From assembly GCA_023548195.1 (NCBI GenBank), contig JAJHZJ010000496.1:6013702-6077701 (forward strand): a stretch of DNA of 64,000 bases, given 5' to 3'. The DNA is from Bettongia penicillata ogilbyi (taxonomy: Eukaryota; Chordata; Mammalia; Diprotodontia; Potoroidae). Made by a program: the position numbers and the translations under genes. Shown here one piece after another: positions 40,515-51,865 of the stretch. The first letter of the stretch is position 1; the number at the start of each line of letters is the position of its first letter. The notes beneath the pieces are model-generated. The model was not told where the DNA came from. It was given only the letters and a program-made list of their open reading frames with translations, and did no database searches.

Positions 40515-40775
40515 GTCTCCTGTCTAATATGATGATTCATGCTGCCATTACTACTGGGAAGGGCTTGATATTTGGCCATGTTATGTCTCCACTCATAGTT
40601 ACTCTCACTACTTGGACCATGACTTCCTTTCTTGACTCTTCCTTCTACATGCATTGTATACATCCATTAGTATGTGAGCTCATCAAGGGGAGGAGATGCT
40701 GAACTTTTATATTTGTATATCCTTTGTCTAGCATAGGACCTAGCACCTATAGTAGGTACTTAATAAAGAATTGTT
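40515..40775 (+). mobile_element. L2 LINE 3' end
   Basis: The secure part is 40625-40775: CATTAGTATGTGAGCTCATC, TTTGTATATCCTTTGTCTAG, ACCTATAGTAGGTACTTAAT. Upstream to 40515 is weaker. Confidence 0.75.
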
Positions 40776-40782
40776 TTCTGAT

Positions 40783-40895
40783 CAGTTCATTCAGTAAGCA
40801 TCTGTTAAGGACCTACTGTGTGCCAGAGACGTGCTGAAGTCTGGTGATAGGAAAATTAAAAACAAAAGCAACTTGCCCCGAATGATCTTACTATC
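40783..40895 (-). mobile_element. L2 LINE 3' end
   Basis: CAGTAAGCATCTGTTAAGGA, CCTACTGTGTGCCAGAGACG. It meets the preceding forward L2 copy 3' end to 3' end. Confidence 0.78.
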
Positions 40896-41284
40896 TATTA
40901 ATATCAAAACACTTGACTTGATTGATATACTGAGCTGTGCTAGTGGCCAAATATTAGCCCAAAGTTAGTAATTTTTCATGTAGAATTTTCCTTTAAGGTG
41001 ATTTTCTGATCTGGGAAATACAGACTATTGGAATAGTCTCTGCCTTATCCTTAAGCACTTTCATCATCTCAGAATTCAGGAACTTAAGCCAGAGCTATGT
41101 GATGTAATACCCCTCAAAGGTGATACTTACCTGAGGCATTTTCTTTCAACATTTTTCTGTCTTATTTACTGATCCTTGCTCCCTTTGCCTGGATTATTAT
41201 TGTAAAACCTTTGGCTCAAAGGGAAATGTTCTTCCTCTTAGAGCCAGATTTTATTTTTCAGTATCTTCATCAGTCACTCCAATA
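40896..41284. other. Unclassified DNA
   Basis: No recognised repeat or gene. Confidence 0.5.
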
Positions 41285-41390
41285 TTTAATAAATGACATT
41301 TGCCCAGGGTCAAAGGAATCAAACCTATGTCTTCCTGACTCCAGACCTGGAATTCCATTCATTATATACCTCCCCTGCCTCCATATGATT
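41285..41390 (-). mobile_element. CORE-SINE 5' fragment
   Basis: ATTTGCCCAGGGTCAAAGGA, CTATGTCTTCCTGACTCCAG, the reversed head half of a MIR/Mar1-type element. Confidence 0.65.
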
Positions 41391-41467
41391 ATATTAATTA
41401 AGAAAAAAATATTATTATAGAGAATAAATTAACATTATTAAGATCAGATACCTGAGATATTTTGAAA

Positions 41468-41712
41468 GTGCCACAAGGAATGAGTATTGGACTTGGACTT
41501 GGAGAAAGAAAGACTTGAATTTGCATCTGACCTCAGATCCTTACTAGGTATGTAACCTTGGGCAAATTACTTAACTTCTATCTGCCTCGGTTTCCTCACC
41601 TGTAAAAAGGAGATGATAATAGGACCTACTTCCCAGGGTCTTTGTGAGGACCAAATAAAAAGATCTGTGTAAAACATCATACAAAATGTAAAAGTGCTAT
41701 ATGAATGTTATC
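41468..41712 (+). mobile_element. MIR-type SINE, nearly full length
   Basis: TATGTAACCTTGGGCAAATT, CTGCCTCGGTTTCCTCACCT, GGGTCTTTGTGAGGACCAAA and tail AAAGTGCTATATGAATGTTA. Confidence 0.85.
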
Positions 41713-42298
41713 CATTTTTTAATTTAAAAGTTATTTTCACCAGTTACATGTGAAAACAATTTTAATGTTCATTAAAAATTTTTAAATTCCTATATTTTCC
41801 TTCTCTCCTCCTCTCCCGCCTTCTTGAGAAAGTGAGCAGCTTTATACAAATTATGCATGTTCAGTCATACAAAACATATTCCTGTATTAGCCATATTATG
41901 AAAGAAAACACAGACCCAAACCCCTCTCAGACAAGACAAATAAAGTAATAAAAAAAAAAAAGCGTCCCTCGATCTGCATTAAGACTCCATCAGTCCTTTC
42001 TCTGAAATGGGTAGTATTTTTTGTCTTAAGTCCTTCAGAATTGTCTTATATTATTGTATTGCTGAGAATAGCTAATTCATTCACAGTTTATCATTCTACA
42101 GTATTGCAGATACTATGTATAGTGTTTTACTGGTTCTGCTCACTTCACTTTGCATCACTTCATATAAGTCTTTTCAGGATTTTCTGAAAACCTCCCACTT
42201 GTTATTTCTTGTAACACAATAGTATTCCACCATAATAATATACCACAATTTATTCAGTCATTACCCAATTGATGGGCATCCCTTCAATGTTCAAGTCT
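41713..42298 (-). mobile_element. L1 LINE 3' end
   Basis: Same order as 28.6-29.15 kb: TAAAAATTTTTAAATTCC, TTTTACTGGTTCTGCTCACT, ATAATATACCACAATTTATT, ACCCAATTGATGGGCATCCC. Confidence 0.83.
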
Positions 42299-42302
42299 TT
42301 AA

Positions 42303-42460
42303 GGCTAGCCCTTGTTAACATAAAGTGCTTTTGTCATCACAACCCAATAAAGCAGGTAGTTATAACAGGTCCTATTTCTTTTTTTTATGGATACAAGACT
42401 GAGTCTTGGAGAAATAAACAGATTCATGCAAAGTTATGTAGCTTCTATAAGTGATTACCT
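42303..42460 (-). mobile_element. MIR-type SINE fragment
   Basis: AAAGTGCTTTTGTCATCACA, AGCAGGTAGTTATAACAGGT, TTCATGCAAAGTTATGTAGC. Diverged. Confidence 0.6.
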
Positions 42461-42879
42461 TAACCCCTGGTAAGCAGTTTAATGATGAGATCATGATATA
42501 ATCCATTTTTCCATGATAGTTTTTTTCTTTAGAAAAAAAAAGGAGACCTAATAGCAACATCTTTCCTCGATGGAAGTTAGATCCTTAATGGTATTGCCTT
42601 GAGTGACACTGACCATGACATTGACCATTTTGGACAACCTAATGCAAGATTTATGTGCACCAAAATGACTAAAAAACATCCCTCAGTCCTCAGAGAATCA
42701 GTGAAATTTGTGAAGTGAGTCTGGAAGGTTAAGGCTTCAGCTGCTCAAATATTTCCAAATTAAATGGAATTTATCTTAATCTCTTCATTTAAATAAATCC
42801 AGTTGTGATATTTCTGGGTTACCCTTGCCATTCCTAATTAGGAAGCAAAACAGGCAGAAAACTAGGGAAAGAGAGACTT
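42461..42879. other. Unclassified DNA
   Basis: No recognised repeat or gene. A short A run at 42534-42541. Confidence 0.5.
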
Positions 42880-43262
42880 ACTAAATTTTAGAGCAGGAGG
42901 AAATCATCTAATTGAAAGGTGTCCAACATACCGCCAGTGGGTTCCCAACATCTCTGAGTGAGACCCAAATTAGATTAGAATGAAATTGGAAAATATTTAA
43001 CAAAATAAATAGAAACACAATAAAACATAGAAAAGATTACATTTTAAAAGTAAGTTAATATTTGTCCCACAAGGATTCAATGTCCAGTTTAGTGGATCCT
43101 GTTTTTTTCTGAGTTTAATACCACTGATCCAAAAGATAAAGAAATTCAATCTCCAGCATGTTGTATGACCTACCTGAAGTCAAAACACTAATTAATGATA
43201 GTAAAGTAATTAGAAGGAATCTTTGCTGATTCTGAGCCCAGTGCCTTTATCATTATGCACTT
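42880..43262 (-). mobile_element. THER1-type SINE split by a MITE
   Basis: Part 1 (to 42913): TTTTAGAGCAGGAGGAAATC then ATCTAATT. Part 2 (from 43131): GAAATTCAATCTCCAGCATG, AACACTAATTAATGATAG, TTCTGAGCCCAGTGCCTTTA. Both are in reversed THER1 order. Confidence 0.7.
42914..43130 (+). mobile_element. hAT-like MITE inside THER1
   Basis: Begins GAAAGGTGTCCAACATACCG and ends TGAGTTTAATACCACTG, imperfect inverted ends of the CAGxGGTGTCxAACTC style. The interior AT-rich words ATATTTAACAAAATAAATAG, ACACAATAAAACATAGAAAA and TTTGTCCCACAAGGATTCAA fit a mammalian non-autonomous element I recognise but cannot name. Confidence 0.65.
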
Positions 43263-43494
43263 ATACCCCCTTCCCCCATGCTTTTTAAGTCACTGATTTA
43301 ATGTGAAAAGGAAAACTGGTCATTATTCTGATTTGCTATCCTGTCCAACCCATATTGAAAGAATTCCCACTGCAACATGCCAATCCAGTGTTTTGATTGA
43401 TAACTTTCAAAGATAAGACAAGCATCTCCCTTTGAGGATATCTCAGGCATTTGGTTCTTAATACTCACTTAGAGATAATATGTATCTGATAGGC

Positions 43495-43690
43495 TGCTAG
43501 GGTTTGAGTGAGAGGAGACATGGGGTCAAACCCAGCACCTGTGGACAAGTCCCTTAAGCTTCTTCATTTCTCAGACAACTTTGCAGGGCAGAACAACACA
43601 AGTGTGCAAAATTGGAAATGTGTTTCAATCCATGTTGAAGGAAGGGATTTCCACAGTGGGAGTCTCCCATGCAAATAAAATTGCAGATTC
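43495..43690 (+). mobile_element. SINE with AATAAAATTGC-type tail (second copy)
   Basis: GTCAAACCCAGCACCTGTGG, CAAGTCCCTTAAGC, then CAACTTTGCAGGGCAGAACA and GTGGGAGTCTCCCATGCAAA. The tail layout parallels 28190-28305. Confidence 0.55.
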
Positions 43691-44044
43691 TACAAGTATT
43701 AAGTGACAGTTGGCTATCCGCAAGGAAGCTTTCTCAAGATTAGAGAAGACTGATTTATTTTATTGAACTCATAAGACATAAGAATGCTGATAGTGATCTG
43801 GAAAACTACCCTAAACCATGACCTTCCAAGTAACTGGACCGTATCCTGAAAAGGATCAGTCTGTAGTTGTTTATGCTTCGCAGGTGTGAGTTCTGGTCTG
43901 ACATATTACTCAGCTTAATTCACTGAACATTTTTGCCTGAATCAGCAACATCTTAGGGTATAGAGATCACCAGGAAATCTGGGTATAGATGAGTTCAATA
44001 GTATTATTAATTTGCTGAAAGACTTTTATTCATTAACAAAAGTG
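43691..44044. other. Unclassified DNA
   Basis: No recognised repeat or gene. Confidence 0.5.
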
Positions 44045-44290
44045 TCATATATGTGTGTATATATGTATATATATCTGCATGTATATACTTACATATGTTA
44101 TACAAATATATGTGTATAAATAATATGTATTACAGTATATAATCATAATATATAACATATAACTTTTATGTATACATATAATATATTCATATAATAAATA
44201 GCATATATAATGATAATATATAATATAAACAATAGTATATTATATATAGCATATATAGCATTATATATATATACATATATATTTTTGTAA
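44045..44290. repeat. Long AT/TA-rich microsatellite region
   Basis: About 245 bp of interrupted TATATA, TATGTA and ATAATATA units, with no pure tract over about 12 bp. It contains many short palindromes and may form cruciforms. Confidence 0.92.
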
Positions 44291-44794
44291 TGATAAAAAA
44301 TCCTTAGAATAATTGTTCATTTGTTTCACTGCTTGATTTCCATTTAGGGTATTGAGACTATTTTGGAATAGGAGAAAAAAAACAGTATGAATAAGAATAG
44401 GGATGTTATTTTATACATAAAAACACATGTATGTGTGAGTGTGGGTATTGGCACACTCATACACATCAGCAGATCTATAATTTCATGGGTGGGGGTGTTC
44501 TCTCTACAATGAAGTTCTAAAGATTGCATCACTTTAATGAATGCCCATCATATGTGTGATTCATATCTCTGTCTTCCTATAAATTACCATAAGTTATTGA
44601 TCTAGAATCTTGGGCTGGAATATGACATTTGCCCATTGGTTATTGTTTGATATTTCCATATGCTTGATCTATCTTATATTTTGTTGGCATAGTTCTTTGA
44701 TGACATCTATTACATTGTCTTGTATTACAATTAGAAGTTTTTAAAAATTGGATACTGATCTTTGAAAGTTATGCTGATATTGATTGTGGCAATT
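44291..44794. other. Unclassified AT-rich DNA
   Basis: No recognised repeat or gene. Confidence 0.5.
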
Positions 44795-45440
44795 TGCATG
44801 TTTCATCATGCCCAGTTCACTTTAGGTTGCCATTAAACTCTACTCATCCCTTCCCAACTTCCTCTAATTTAGTAAGAATACTTTTTATCGTTTCATTCAT
44901 GTTGAAGTCACAAATATTGACTAAGATTGACCCCAAACCAATGTTGTTCTCCAGAGAGCTGTTTATGTCTCCAAAACCCCTCCTTGAACTAATCTTTAGC
45001 CACAGCACTCCAAGCAATTAAGCATCCCATAACTGCAATAAGATCTAGACTGTGTTTTCCCAATTTCTTAATTAATATGTCCTACAGGGCCAAATTAAAA
45101 GCATGGCTAAAGTCAAGATATTTTATCTATTGCTTTTTTCTCATTTAGTGGGCCCATTACTCTGTCATGAAAGGAAATTCGATTAGCCTGACAAGGCTAG
45201 TTCCTCAACAAACCATGCAGGTTATTACCCAGAACCCTATTATTCTCCCAGTGTGTGAAAATTGATTTTTTTGATGAATTGGTCTAGTATTTTTTAAAGT
45301 ATGGATGTTAAGCTAGCAGGTCAGTAATTCTCTGGATCACCCTTCTTCCTTATTTAAAAAGAGGTAAACACACCTTCATTCACCTTTCCATCATCACTGT
45401 GTGGACAAGGACTTTAATATTGATCTTACAATGGCTGCCT
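44795..45440 (-). mobile_element. CR1-type LINE reverse-transcriptase region remnant
   Basis: Reversed CR1 landmarks in order: CTAAAGTCAAGATATTTTAT (start of the KATLKSRY-like block), CATGAAAGGAAATTCGATTA, GCTAGCAGGTCAGTAATTCT, ATCACCCTTCTTCCTTATTT. The layout parallels avian and mammalian CR1/L3 coding sequence. No frame is open. Confidence 0.65.
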
Positions 45441-45684
45441 AGCTCGGTCACTACTGGTTATCATGGTTAATGGCCAGAAGAGACTTTCTGACACTCAGCT
45501 GTGATCATGGGACAGGGTTAGGATGGGAAAATGGATGACTTGGGTGTTAGAGGAACTCATTTCAGATCTTTAATTGATGATGGAATCAGTAATGCATGTT
45601 TTAAATTGGTGAAGCTAAGAAATAATTAGCAAAACAATCAAGGACTCACTTTTAGCAGTTTTGCTATGTGAAGTTTCTAGAAAA

Positions 45685-45808
45685 AGATCCTGACACTCAT
45701 CATAATTATGAGTTACTTGGTTTCTTTGGGTCTCAGTTTTCTCATTTGGAACATTTTAAATAGATGTCTAAGATCCCTTTTAACTGAATCTATGAGCATG
45801 TGTCCATA
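45685..45808 (+). mobile_element. THER1-type SINE 3' half
   Basis: GTCTCAGTTTTCTCATTTGG, then TAAGATCCCTTTTAACTGAA and TCTATGAGCATGTG. Confidence 0.65.
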
Positions 45809-46524
45809 TATTGGGCTGAATCTGTTTTCTGGGTTCAACTCTTTACTGTGATACGGTGATATTCAGTCTTGGTATACAGTATTTCTTAGGAAGTATAAAT
45901 GCCATTTGTTTCTAGAATATTTGATCCTTACAGGTTAAGTGGTTCATGTGAAAATCAGTGAACCATGGTGTTTTAGAAACTGTATTTCATACACATCCAG
46001 TTAGCACCTGTTCACAGGCAGTGATGTTCTTCTGAAAGTGTCTTTTTCTGGGAATTTTAAATAGGGCTTGCTTTAGCTATCTTCTCTCTGAGTGATTCAG
46101 TTTCATTAAATATTTCTTAGTTTCACAGAATTACAGTTGCACATTACTGATTCCAAAGGTGAGGGGAAGGAGAGCTCAACCCCTTTTGTTGCTGGATTTC
46201 ATTCTTCTAGTGGTAATCAGCTAAGGATGTTAGGTACCTGCTGTAGTGTGGGAGAGGGGCAAAGAGAAAGAAATGGCCTTCTCCACTCTCAAAGAGCTGG
46301 AAGATAGGGACAACAAGAGAATGTTAATTTGGTGCTTTTCCCATTCACAAATTCCTTGTTTTCTTTGTTTTCTTTGCTACAGTCCAGTGAGGTTGGTCTA
46401 ACCAGTGTCACCTCTACTTTAATAGAAGGTGGTTAGCTTCTCAATGTTATGATAAGGATATGAGCCTAGGCCTTATGTCTTCTCCTTAGACTTTTCCCTT
46501 TTCACTGCTAAGATAAAACATCAA
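45809..46524. other. Unclassified DNA
   Basis: No recognised repeat or gene. Confidence 0.5.
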
Positions 46525-46725
46525 TTGTTGTACAATGGGAAGACTAATGGATTTAGAACCTCAAGATTTGGACTCAAATCCCTTTTCTGGCTACTTATAA
46601 ACTATGTTACCCTGTACTAGTTGCTTTACTTCTTTGGGCTTCATTCATCTCATATATAAAATGAAGGAGTTGAACCAGATGCCTTCTAAGACCTTTTCCA
46701 GATGTCGATCTATGACCCTATAAAA
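46525..46725 (+). mobile_element. THER1/MIR3-type SINE, full length
   Basis: ATGGGAAGACTAATGGATTT head, TTGGACTCAAATCCCTTTTC, TTCATTCATCTCATATATAA, GAGTTGAACCAGATGCCTTC, tail CCAGATGTCGATCTATGACC. Confidence 0.85.
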
Positions 46726-46737
46726 TATGGGCAGAGG

Positions 46738-46985
46738 TATCTAAGATGCCAGAGTAGATGGAATGCTAAAATTGGGTTCCTGAAGCCCCAAGTTCAAATC
46801 TGACCTCAGGCTCTTACTAGCTATGTGACCCTGGGCAAGTTCTTTAACCTTTGTCTGCCTTCATTTCCTTATCTATAAAATGGGGATAACACCTCCCAAA
46901 GGTTATTATAAATATAAAATGGGGTAATATTTATTTAGTAGTTTGTAAAGCTTAAAGTGCTATATGAATATTACTTGTCATTATA
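46738..46985 (+). mobile_element. MIR-type SINE, full length
   Basis: AGAGTAGATGGAATGCTAAA, AGTTCAAATCTGACCTCAGG, TAGCTATGTGACCCTGGGCA, TATCTATAAAATGGGGATAA, tail AAAGTGCTATATGAATATTA. Confidence 0.88.
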
Positions 46986-47221
46986 TGAAGAGTTAAGAAC
47001 TGATATATGGAGGTGTGAAAAAAGATATATTCAGGTATCTTAGATTACCACTTAAGTCCCTGAATCAAAAAGAACACATGAAGGACCTAGGATTTCTTCA
47101 TCAAAGCAAAATAAGTTTTTACTATCTATGCCTTGGTTATTTCTGGAAACTCTGGCCTAGAAAGTGGTAAGATTTTCTCTTATTAGAAATATTTGAATGG
47201 TAAATAATAGATCAATAGATC

Positions 47222-47403
47222 TATGGATAGTTTATATATACACATATGTGTGTGTATGTAGTTACATATCTCTGTTTAGTTATATATAAGGGAGATAGAA
47301 GAGGGAGAAGGGCAGAGAGAAAGGGAGAGAAAAGCAAAGGAGCATAAAGGAAAAGGAAGAGGGAAAAAAAGAGGGAGAGGAGAAGGGTACAGAAGGAGAG
47401 ATT
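47222..47403. repeat. TA/TG microsatellite then purine-rich tract
   Basis: ATATACACATATGTGTGTG at 47233-47256, then about 115 bp of almost pure G+A (47287-47403). Confidence 0.88.
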
Positions 47404-47742
47404 ATATGAATATAGGACTCTAGATTTATCCATATAGAGAAATGAAACTGTTTAACCTGAAGAACAGAAGAATTCATGAAAATACCATGGTTGTCTTCAA
47501 GAATTTGGAGGCAGCCAGGTGGTAGAGTGGTTAGAAATAGTGTTTAGGAAGTGCTTGGCCAACCTTCAAGGACCGTGTCAATGTGTGCTACAACTACATG
47601 ATTCCAAGAGTTGCCTTGTGGAATAAGGAATGGATCTGTTCTAGTTGTTCGCAAAGGACAGAGGTAGGTCCAGTGGGTGGAACTTTCAAAGAGCCAATAT
47701 GGGGTCTGAGAGAAGGGAAAAGATGCTAACCTTCAGAGCAAT

Positions 47743-47916
47743 GGTTCTTAACTTGAGATCTATGGATTAAACTTTTTTTTGTTAATTTTGTTTCAAAATC
47801 TTTGTCTTCCTTTATAATCCAATATATTTTATTTTGTGCATTTTAAGTATATTATTCTGAGAAGGGCATAATGATAGAAGGAGTCTAGAATAGAAAAATG
47901 GTTAAGGACTCCAGGC
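47743..47916 (+). mobile_element. MITE-A copy 2, inserted in CR1/L3
   Basis: Best-ended copy of the family: left end ATGGTTCTTAACTTGAGATC, right end ATGGTTAAGGACTCCAG, so inverted GGTTCTTAAC / GTTAAGGA-CC ends. The core shares TTCCTTTATAATCCAATATA, TTTTATTTTGTGCATTTTAA and TTATTCTGAGAAGGGC with the other copies. Confidence 0.75.
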
Positions 47917-47980
47917 CTAGAAAATAGTAGGGTCTCCCTCCTTTGAAGGTATTCAAGAGGAGAATGGATGAGCTCTGGAT

Positions 47981-48178
47981 GAGGGAGCTGGTGGCACAAT
48001 AGATAGAGTGCTGAACACCAGATCAGGAATACCTGAGTTCAAATCCAGCCCTTGACACTCACTAGTTATGTGACCCTGGGCAAGTCACTCTGCCTCTATC
48101 TGTCTTGGACCAAATGAGTTAATATTTGTAAATTAAAGTATTCAGTAAAACTTTAAAGTGTTGAGTCATCATCATCAG
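47981..48178 (+). mobile_element. tRNA-headed MIR-type SINE inserted in CR1/L3
   Basis: GGTGGCACAATAGATAGAGT head, GAGTTCAAATCCAGCCCTTG, TATGTGACCCTGGGCAAGTC, tail ACTTTAAAGTGTTGAGTC. Confidence 0.87.
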
Positions 48179-48262
48179 GTACATTACGCAAGTGACTCTT
48201 GAATAGGTTGGACCCAATAGCCTCTAGTCAACCCTTTTTATTTCATAATATTCAAATAAGTG

Positions 48263-49394
48263 GGATATTCTCGGAATCAGTTTTACTACATACTTCAGTT
48301 AGCATACAAGCACATAAAAACATAAAGCATCTATAAGACATGGGACCTTATTTTTTTAAATAACACTGTTTTAGATTACACATTTCTTTAACATATTGTT
48401 CATAGCACGTTCTAATTTCCATGTGCTTTTGCTCACAATATTCCCCTGATGTAGAATGTTGCCTTCTTTCTTATTGCCTGAAGAGACCTTCATCTTTGAA
48501 TATTCGCTTAACGTGAAGTCTTCACTGGCTATTTCAGTCAGAAGGGATACTTCCCTCTTTTATACTGTGATAATAATGAGTAGTTGGATTTGGAGTTAGA
48601 ATTGACCTCAGAAAGTATGGAGAAATCCCAGTATGGAAACCTCTTTCCACTGCTGCAAGACTTCAACATGTTTTTATTTGATAGCTTTTACCAGGAACCC
48701 TGAGAGATTAGGGATTTTCTGTTGGGCACAAACATAAATTATGTCAGCAGTAGCACTTAAACTCAGACCTTCCTAGCCCCACAAATGCTTCTTGAGGATT
48801 GGAGTTTTCAAGGTAGAAAGGATGTGGTTGTGTTAGTTATTCATAACATTAATTTATATCATGAACATTTTAATTTTTTAATTCTAATTTCTATTGCACA
48901 TGAGTGAAAAAGGGAGTTGTCTGGAAGGAGTAAATATTCTATTAAAACATCTTTTAATTGAAGAAGCCAAATAGTTTTTTCTCCATTAGAAGTTAAATAA
49001 ATTGTCCAAAATATAAGTTGGCCAAGTTTTTACCTAAAAAATTATCACTATGTAATGAACTTCTTATATGCTAGGAACATCTAATGAGTTGCCCTTTTGC
49101 CATCCTAATTTCATCAAAATTAATTCCATGCTCAGGCATTCTTGCCATATTTAGCTGTTGAATAACATTTTCTTTGGAAAGAGTTTGTAGATCAATAATC
49201 TTTTTAAGAAATATAACGTGGACCTTGACTTTCTTTTTCAAAAGTAACTTTAATATACAGCAAGCCTGGGCAAACATCCTAATGGGAGGCTATTGCTGGT
49301 GTCTGGTACTTATCACACTGCCCGGAACATAGTTATTAAATAACTGCTAGTTTGCTGACTGTGTGGCCCCCTTTTAGTTTTGTACTTAAATATG
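48263..49394. other. Mostly unclassified DNA
   Basis: Only a doubtful reversed MIR piece at about 48685-48800 (GCAGTAGCACTTAAACTCAG, ACCTTCCTAGCCCC). No exon can be argued. Confidence 0.5.
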
Positions 49395-49512
49395 TAATTC
49401 ATTGAGAGTTTATTAAAAGCCTACTGTGTGCCAGTGCGGAGCACTTGCAGTACAACAACAACAAAAAAATCAAAACAGACTCTATCTTCAAGGAGCCTAC
49501 ATTTTATTGTGA
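49395..49512 (-). mobile_element. L2 LINE 3' end fragment
   Basis: GAGTTTATTAAAAGCCTACT, GTGTGCCAGTGCGGAGC, TCTTCAAGGAGCCTACATTT, with an internal ACAACAACAAC run. Confidence 0.75.
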
Positions 49513-49692
49513 TATTATTATTATCTCATAAAATTCCTAAGAACTGCCCTAACTGTCCCCTAATTTGGAACTATCTCCTAGAAGCATTCTTTGGGTGTAG
49601 ATCTTCTCTCTGGGATAAGATGTGAAAACTAGTTCACGTCATCTCCTCCTCTGCAATTTGTAATCTACAAAGAACACTGAGTGTTTAAGTGA

Positions 49693-49696
<4 letters not shown>

Positions 49697-49741
<45 letters not shown>
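49697..49741. repeat. (CA)n microsatellite
   Basis: About 22 uninterrupted CA units. A scrap of SINE-like sequence (GTTCAAATCTCCTCTTTGAC) follows at 49771. Confidence 0.97.
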
Positions 49742-49742
<1 letters not shown>

Positions 49743-51149
49743 AGGTCATCCTACTACTTGTAAGACCCCAGTTCAAATCTCCTCTTTGACACTTGTTGAC
49801 TTGTGACTGGGTAAAAGATGTCATATATGTATAGTTCAGGGGTTAAATCTGTGAAGGGGGTGAGTTCCCCATGCTGAATAAATCTTAGACCCATCTTACA
49901 TTCTTTCTTTCCAAGAGGAAGACTTAGGATACTAGACATTACTTAAGAACTCATTCAAGGTTCATAGTCAGGGGTTCATAAAATTTAATTTAGTTAGATT
50001 TGAAATCTTTCTATTATGGTTCAGACTTTTATAAAGAAACTAATTTGGTCATTATTGCTTTCTTAAAGCTAAGTAACTATTTATCTTTATGACTTTTATC
50101 TAGTATAGGCACATAACCGTGACAAATATTTTAAGAAATGTAATTACCTCTTCACACTTGGAAAGGTGAAAATTATGCCAAAATTATTGCTTTTAATTCC
50201 ACCTTCCAACCCCCAAAACAATTCCTTAAGTGGGTGTGGAGGGCAAGAGTTCTATAGGCAATTTTTGACATTATAAAGGATGTTTTATTCAAAAGTTAAG
50301 TCCTACTGCTATATGTAATAAGGGAAAAAATTCAAGGGAAGTTGAAGTATCCAACCGCATTTACTTGCAACAGTAACAAAATAAACACATTTCAATGTGT
50401 TTGACTTGCCAACAGTGGGTTCTCTAACTTGTATGCAAGGAATGGCACATTTTTTTTTAAATATGACATAGGTCATTCCTGTTATTAGAGGTACCTCATT
50501 ATGTATTGTTCCCTAATATCGCCTCATATAGAGGTCCATTTTTATAACTTAGTATTATGGAGTGTGGGGGAAAAGTCCCTTTGTAAAAATTCTCAGCCAC
50601 TATCTCCATAATCTCTACTTCAGTGAGCTTCATCCAAGTGCGAAAATGAAAAATTATAACCTGCCAAGCATCAGTGACAGAGTGAAATGAAAAAATTGCC
50701 AGTTAATAACAGTGATGCCTCAAAAAATTTTGCTGGCCAATTTAGCATTGCTTCATCCAAGGTCACTTCTTGGAGCTGATTATTTTTAGTAATTTGCAGA
50801 TGAAAGTATCCTACCTTGGCCATGGTCAGTGGAGATCGAGAAAAAGTCTGGGAAGGGATGAGGCTCAAGGTTAGCTGTCTTTTCTGTTAGGAAGAATGCC
50901 ATGATTCCAGTTTGTTTGCTTAAGACTAGAAGAGAAATAATTTTAAAAAAAGTAAAATTGACAGCCTCTGCTTCTTTTAAAAGATAAGTGCAGAGCTAAA
51001 GTCAATGTCAAATTAAAAAACAAAAACTAACACGAGAGGGATACAGGTAAGGGATGCTCCGTGCAGTAGTGTCTTGGATGCTTTAGGAAAGAGATACTCA
51101 AAATATTTTCCTGGTCTTCTGGTCGAATCTTTTTTTCCTAAGAATTTGA
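49742..51149. other. Unclassified low-repeat stretch
   Basis: No family or exon recognised over 1.4 kb. The part at 50580-50870 has non-AT-skewed composition and is a candidate for a conserved non-coding element. Confidence 0.5.
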
Positions 51150-51675
51150 AAAATTATTTGAAATAATGAATTTTTAAAAATTGTTTTAAAATAGTTGTGC
51201 CTTTTATTTTTTCATGACCATCAATTTCCATTATCTCTGCTCTCACCATTGTAAATAGCATCACCTCCAGCCCATGTTTGGTTAAGAATTTTTTCTCCTA
51301 AAATACTTGTGAAGGGTATTTCCTTTTTTCAAATGTTGTGTTCTCTTATGTGGAGATTATATCTATTTGGAATTTATTTTTATCAAATGGTGCGAAATCT
51401 TGGTCTAAACCTAATTTCTGTCAAATTGCCTTTTAGCTTTTTCGAAATTTGCAGTTGATAGGGAATCCTCCCAGTATTTCATATTACTGGGTTGCTTAAA
51501 TATGGGTCTGTCTCATTCATTTATTTCTGTGTCTTGTTTTTTATTCTCTTTCATGAATCTACTTTCCTTTTTGTTAATGAGCACCAATAATTTTCATGAT
51601 TGCCAACTTATTATATAGCTTGAGATCTGGCAATTCCATCCTCTTAATTCCTTTTTCCCCATTTTTTCCCTTGAA
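51150..51675 (-). mobile_element. L1 LINE, internal ORF2 fragment
   Basis: Reversed L1 ORF2-like text: ATATCTATTTGGAATTTATT, TTGGTCTAAACCTAATTTC, AGCTTGAGATCTGGCAATTC, ATTTTTTCCCTTGAAAG. It is not the same part of L1 as at 28.6 kb. No open frame. Confidence 0.7.
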
Positions 51676-51865
51676 AGTTTAGGACTCAAAATGACAATGG
51701 AAAACATGAAATACCTTGGAGTTAACCTACAATGACACATTCAGGGTATGTGCTTATGTATATCTGTGTGAGCAAATGTGAAATAGACTGGAATAGACAT
51801 CAGATTTATAGACTCACAATCTCAAAAGTGGAAAGAGATGTCAGAGATGAACTAGTACAAACTTT

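Larger units (their letters stand above)
47412..48262 (+). mobile_element. CR1/L3 LINE 3' region, broken into pieces
   Basis: CR1/L3 blocks in order: CTGAAGAACAGAAGAATTCA (47458), GGTTGTCTTCAAGAATTTGG (47488), CCAGTGGGTGGAACTTTCAA (47670), CTCCTTTGAAGGTATTCAAG (47938), AATAGGTTGGACCCAATAGC (48203). Between them sit a SINE-head scrap (about 47510-47550), a MITE (47743-47916) and a full SINE (47981-48178). Confidence 0.7.

Noticed and set aside
48405..48560. Possible forward L2 segment
   Set aside because: Only loose similarity to the L2 region upstream of the 3' UTR; no run of matching words long enough to call.
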